Assembly: GCA_946886065.1 (NCBI GenBank) | Contig: CAMPHU010000084.1 | Location: 1 to 17,670 of the forward strand | DNA length: 17,670 nucleotides | Direction: 5' to 3' | Source of the DNA: an uncultured Massilia sp. | GTDB lineage: Bacteria > Pseudomonadota > Gammaproteobacteria > Burkholderiales > Burkholderiaceae | In this document: positions 14,290 to 17,670 of the stretch, in pieces | Numbering within the stretch: position 1 is the first letter of the stretch | Layout: every line of letters begins with the position of its first letter | Notes under the pieces: model-generated | Seen by the model: only the letters and a program-made list of their open reading frames with translations | What the model was told of the DNA's origin: nothing | The model's database searches: none | Made by a program: the position numbers and the translations under genes

Positions 14290-15333
14290 ATGAACCCAGC
14301 GCTGAACCAGCGGATCGTGCTCGCTTCCCGCCCACAAGGCTTGCCGCGGCCGGAGAACTTCCGGATCGTCGAGGAGCCGGTTCCCGTGCCAGGCCACGGC
14401 GAGCTGCTGCTGGAAATCCTCTACCTGTCGCTCGACCCCTACATGCGCGGGCGCATGGACGACGCGAAGTCCTACGCCAGGCCGGTCGGCATCGGCGAGG
14501 TGATGGAGGGCGGCACGGTGGCGCGGGTCGCCGCGTCGCGCCACGGCGGCTTCGTGGCGGGCGACATCGTCCTGTCGCATTCGGGCTGGCAGCGCTATGC
14601 GCTCTCGAATGGCGAGAACCTGCGCAAGCTCGATCCGGCCCTGGTGCCGCCCACCACGGCGCTGGGTGTGCTGGGCATGCCGGGATTCACCGCCTGGGCC
14701 GGCATGCGGGAGATCGGCCGCCCGAAGCCCGGCGAGACGGTGGTCGTGGCCGCGGCCAGCGGCGCGGTCGGCTCGGTGGTGGGGCAGATCGCCCGCATCC
14801 GCGGCGCCCGCGCCGTGGGCATCGCCGGTGGGCCGGACAAATGCGCCTTCGTGCACGACGAGCTGGGCTTCGACGCCGTCATCGACCACCGCGCGCCCGA
14901 TTTCGCCGCCAGGCTGGCGGACGCCTGCCCGCAGGGCATCGACGTGTATTTCGAGAATGTCGGCGGCAAGATCTGGGATGCGGTGTTCCCGCTCCTGAAC
15001 GAATTCGCCCGCGTTCCCGTGTGCGGCCTGATCTCCCAGTACAACGCCTTGCCGCAGGCCGAACCGGGACCGGACCGCCTCGCGCTGCTGATGCGTGACG
15101 TGCTGAAGAAAAGCCTGCTGATCCGCGGATTCATCCAGCGCGAATTCGCCGACCTGCGGCCCGAGTTCCTGCGCGAGGCGGAGCAGTGGATCGCCAACGG
15201 CAAGCTGCGCTACCGGGAAGACATCGTCGACGGGCTGGAGCGTGCACCCGCAGCCTTGATCGACCTGCTGCAAGGACGCAATTTCGGCAAGCTGATCATC
15301 AAGGTGGCTGAGCACGCCGCACCTTATTCGTAG
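14290..15333 (+). CDS. Zinc-free MDR NADP-dependent oxidoreductase (CurA/leukotriene B4 dehydrogenase-like)
   Basis: A 347-residue cytosolic enzyme of the medium-chain dehydrogenase/reductase superfamily, most like NADPH-dependent enone reductases (E. coli CurA, mammalian PTGR). The LSLDPYMRGRM signature is at 46-56, the nucleotide-binding loop AAASGAVGS at 154-162, GPDKC at 181-185, ENVGG at 222-226 and the end motif GRNFGKLIIKV at 329-339. The cysteine zinc cluster of alcohol dehydrogenases is absent. AGGAGGA at 14276-14282 sets the ATG at 14290 over an in-frame ATG 11 codons upstream. It stands alone between the nrdB terminator and the amylase gene. The natural substrate is unknown; a role in reactive carbonyl or enone reduction is family inference. 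Confidence 0.88.
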   Translation: MNPALNQRIVLASRPQGLPRPENFRIVEEPVPVPGHGELLLEILYLSLDPYMRGRMDDAKSYARPVGIGEVMEGGTVARVAASRHGGFVAGDIVLSHSGWQRYALSNGENLRKLDPALVPPTTALGVLGMPGFTAWAGMREIGRPKPGETVVVAAASGAVGSVVGQIARIRGARAVGIAGGPDKCAFVHDELGFDAVIDHRAPDFAARLADACPQGIDVYFENVGGKIWDAVFPLLNEFARVPVCGLISQYNALPQAEPGPDRLALLMRDVLKKSLLIRGFIQREFADLRPEFLREAEQWIANGKLRYREDIVDGLERAPAALIDLLQGRNFGKLIIKVAEHAAPYS

Positions 15334-15435
15334 GAAGTAAAACTACATTTATGGCTAAAGTTGGTTGAATTGCCGCTTTCCTTCGTGTTACTTTACTACA
15401 AAGGATCGCTATTACAACAACCAGCTGGAGGAGCC

Positions 15436-17277
15436 GTGCTCAAATTCGTAGTCGCCATTTCTGCCCTGACGACCGCCCTGTGCGCCCATGCCGCGCCATA
15501 CCAGATCCAGCATGTGGAACCGCTGAACTGGTGGACAGGCATGAAGCGCACCGACCTCCAGCTGATGGTGCACGGCGAGCGGATCGCCGAACTGCAGCCG
15601 AAACTTTCCTACCCCGGCGTGCGCATCGTCGGCAGCGAGCGCACCGACAACCCGAACTTCCTGTTCGTGAACCTCAAGATCGAGCGCTCGGCCAAGCCCG
15701 GCGAATTTACGCTCCAGTTCATGCGCGGCAAGGAAGCCGTGGCCAGCCATCCCTACCGGCTCGAGCAGCGCCGCCCGGGTTCGGCGCAGCGGCGCGGCTT
15801 CGATTCGACCGATGCGATCTACCTGATCATGCCGGACCGCTTCTCCAACGCGAATCCGGCCAACGACGTGGCAGGCATGCTGGAAGGTGCCGACCGCAAG
15901 CAGCCCAATGTGCGCCACGGCGGCGACCTGGCCGGCATGCAGGCGCAGCTCGACTATATCCGCGGCCTCGGCTTCACCATGATCTGGCCGACGCCGCTGC
16001 TGGAGAATAATCAGCCGGCCTACTCCTACCACGGCTATTCGCTGACCGATTACTACAAGATCGACCCGCGCTTCGGCAGCAACGAGGACTTCCGCAACTA
16101 CGTAAAAGCCGCCAACGAACGCGGCATCGGCCTGATCCACGACGTGGTGCTCAACCACATCGGCACCGGCCACTGGTGGATGCAGGACATGCCGGCCAGG
16201 GACTGGATCAACCACGGCAAGACCTTCAAACCGACCAACAACCAGCACACGGTCGCCCAGGACATCCACGTGGCGCCGGAAGAGAAGGCGCGCTTCTTCG
16301 ACGGCTGGTTCGTCGAGACCATGCCGGACCTGAACCAGCGCAACAAGCTGGTGGCGCGCTACCTGATCCAGAACACCCTGTGGTGGATCGAGTACGCGAA
16401 CCTGGCGGGCATCCGCGAAGACACCTATTCGTATTCCGACCCGGCCTTCCTCAACGAGTGGAACCGCGCCGTGTTCGACGAATACCCGAATCTCAACATC
16501 GTCGGCGAGGAGATGGACGCGCGGCCGCACATGGTCGCCTACTGGCAGAAGGGCGTGGTCAACCGCGACGGCTACCGGTCCGAGCTGCCGACCGTCATGG
16601 ACTTCCCGCTGAGCGACACCGCGCCCCTGGCCCTCACCGCGCCGGAATCCAGCGGCCAGGGCCTGATCAGGATCTACGAGATCCTGGCGGCCGACTACCT
16701 GTACGCCGATCCGATGAAGCTGATGGTCTTCCCGGATAACCACGACCGCCCGCGCATCCTGGCCCAGGTCGACAACAACATCGACCTGGCCAGGACCAAC
16801 CTGATCCTGATGGCGACCACGCGCGGCATCCCGCAAGTCTTCTACGGCACCGAAGTCCTGATCGGCAGCCCCAGGCAGCGCGAGGACGGCGTGCTGCGCG
16901 CCGACATGCCGGGCGGCTGGGCGGGCGACAAGGTCAATGCCTTCACGGGCGCCGGCCTGTCCGCCAGCCAGCGCGACATGCAACAGCTGGTGCGCACCCT
17001 GTTCAACTGGCGCAAGACCAGCTCCGCGGTCAAGCACGGCAAGCTGACCCACTACCTGCCCGCCGACGGGACCTATGTCTACTTCCGCCACGACGGCAAG
17101 CAGACAGTGATGGTGGTGCTGAACAAGAACGCGGGGCCGACCCAGCTGGACCTGAAGCGTTTCGCCGGCGTGATCGGCAAGGCGCGCCAGGCGCACAACG
17201 TCCTGACCGGCGCCAGCGTGGACCTGGAGGCGCCGCTGGCCCTGCCGGCCATGACCTCGGCGGTGATCGAGTGGTAG
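15436..17277 (+). CDS. Secreted GH13 alpha-amylase / cyclomaltodextrinase-neopullulanase type
   Basis: A 613-residue glycoside hydrolase of family 13. A signal peptide (LKFVVAISALTTALCAHA, cleavage near residue 19-20) puts it in the periplasm or outside the cell. Residues 20-110 are a beta-rich cyclomaltodextrinase-type N domain. The catalytic barrel has region I DVVLNH (236-241), region II GIREDTY with nucleophile D329, region III IVGEE with acid E358 and region IV FPDNHD with D437. A C-terminal beta domain ends near ALPAMTSAVIEW. The GTG at 15436 is chosen because GGAGGAG (15427-15433) lies just before it and it starts the signal peptide; a TTG 25 codons upstream has neither. It should cleave alpha-1,4-glucans or maltodextrins. 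The stop overlaps or abuts the next gene. Confidence 0.92.
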   Translation: MLKFVVAISALTTALCAHAAPYQIQHVEPLNWWTGMKRTDLQLMVHGERIAELQPKLSYPGVRIVGSERTDNPNFLFVNLKIERSAKPGEFTLQFMRGKEAVASHPYRLEQRRPGSAQRRGFDSTDAIYLIMPDRFSNANPANDVAGMLEGADRKQPNVRHGGDLAGMQAQLDYIRGLGFTMIWPTPLLENNQPAYSYHGYSLTDYYKIDPRFGSNEDFRNYVKAANERGIGLIHDVVLNHIGTGHWWMQDMPARDWINHGKTFKPTNNQHTVAQDIHVAPEEKARFFDGWFVETMPDLNQRNKLVARYLIQNTLWWIEYANLAGIREDTYSYSDPAFLNEWNRAVFDEYPNLNIVGEEMDARPHMVAYWQKGVVNRDGYRSELPTVMDFPLSDTAPLALTAPESSGQGLIRIYEILAADYLYADPMKLMVFPDNHDRPRILAQVDNNIDLARTNLILMATTRGIPQVFYGTEVLIGSPRQREDGVLRADMPGGWAGDKVNAFTGAGLSASQRDMQQLVRTLFNWRKTSSAVKHGKLTHYLPADGTYVYFRHDGKQTVMVVLNKNAGPTQLDLKRFAGVIGKARQAHNVLTGASVDLEAPLALPAMTSAVIEW

Positions 17278-17670
17278 CAGGCGGCGGACGCCGCGTGCTG
17301 GTGGCGGGCGGCGTCGGCATCGACACCATCGTGCGCGTGCCGTCGCTGCCGCTGGCGATGGCCGATTCGATCCACGTGCCGCCCGTGATCGACTACGTGG
17401 CGCACACCGGGAACGGCGTGGCCCTGGGCCTGCTCGCCCTCGGCCACCGTCCGCTGCTGCTCGACTACATCGGCGAAGATCCCCAGGCCGAACTGGTGCT
17501 GGCCCGCTACCGCGAGCGCGGCCTGGAGTTCGACTACCTGGTCCACGAGAGCGGCACCCGGCGCAGCGTCAACCTGCTGGGGCCGGACGGACGCCGGCTG
17601 TCGCTCTACGACGGCCGCCATCCGGACACGCTGCGCATGCCGCGCGCGTTCTACCTGCCGCGCATGCGCG
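17271..17670 (+). CDS. PfkB-family sugar kinase, 3' end outside window
   Basis: The N-terminal ~130 residues of a ribokinase/PfkB-type kinase. The first strand VLVAGGVGIDTIVRV is the family's start, followed by TGNGVALGLLALG in the place of the usual G-x-G-x-N-x-A segment, then YIGEDPQAELVLARYRERGL and a SVNLLGPDGRRLSLYDGR strand pair. The catalytic GAGD motif would lie beyond the window edge. The start is uncertain: GTG at 17271 overlaps the amylase stop, and GTG at 17295 or 17301 is also possible; none has a strong ribosome site. Overlap or near-overlap implies co-transcription with the amylase, but the exact sugar is unknown. Confidence 0.8.
   Translation, partial: MVAGGGRRVLVAGGVGIDTIVRVPSLPLAMADSIHVPPVIDYVAHTGNGVALGLLALGHRPLLLDYIGEDPQAELVLARYRERGLEFDYLVHESGTRRSVNLLGPDGRRLSLYDGRHPDTLRMPRAFYLPRMR

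Overview
The window is high-GC DNA with strong G/C third-position bias and the gene order of a betaproteobacterium. The protein sequences and the ffh - ccsA/ypjD-like - PP0621-like - pilS - pilR and nrdA-nrdB blocks fit Burkholderiales, most likely Oxalobacteraceae (a Massilia-like organism). That placement is inference from recognised families; no search was run.

Layout. Bases 1-250 are non-coding: an inverted pair of 31-bp REP-like elements and a strong intrinsic terminator. On the minus strand follow a histone-H1-like/SWIB protein gene (253-639) and ffh (874-2241), each with its own terminator. From 2439 everything is on the plus strand. A three-gene ABC importer of the nitrate/sulfonate/taurine type (2439-5056) lies between ffh and a CcsA/YpjD-type membrane protein (5121-5930). 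Next come a small PP0621-like zinc-motif protein, the sensor kinase PilS and the sigma-54 activator PilR (to 9347). After a 538-bp AT-richer regulatory region come nrdA (9886-12810) and nrdB (13047-14153), the aerobic class Ia ribonucleotide reductase, closed by a strong terminator. The window ends with a zinc-free MDR-family NADPH oxidoreductase, a secreted GH13 alpha-amylase/cyclomaltodextrinase, and the start of a PfkB sugar kinase that runs off the edge.

How the genes work together. ffh serves co-translational membrane targeting. PilS-PilR controls sigma-54 promoters such as that of type IV pilin; no pilin gene is in the window. NrdA-NrdB make dNTP precursors. The amylase and kinase genes overlap and probably form a small carbohydrate-use unit. 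The ABC importer is a tight operon with no catabolic gene beside it, so its substrate is unknown.

Most of the window is conserved housekeeping DNA and I see no novel defence or mobile system. The best leads are regulatory: a probable NrdR-type promoter before nrdA with an exact 12-bp copy of its palindrome 276 bp upstream, a series of three hairpins (the last a REP-like element) between nrdA and nrdB, a compensatory stem change between REP copies, and an LSWD motif at both ends of NrdB.
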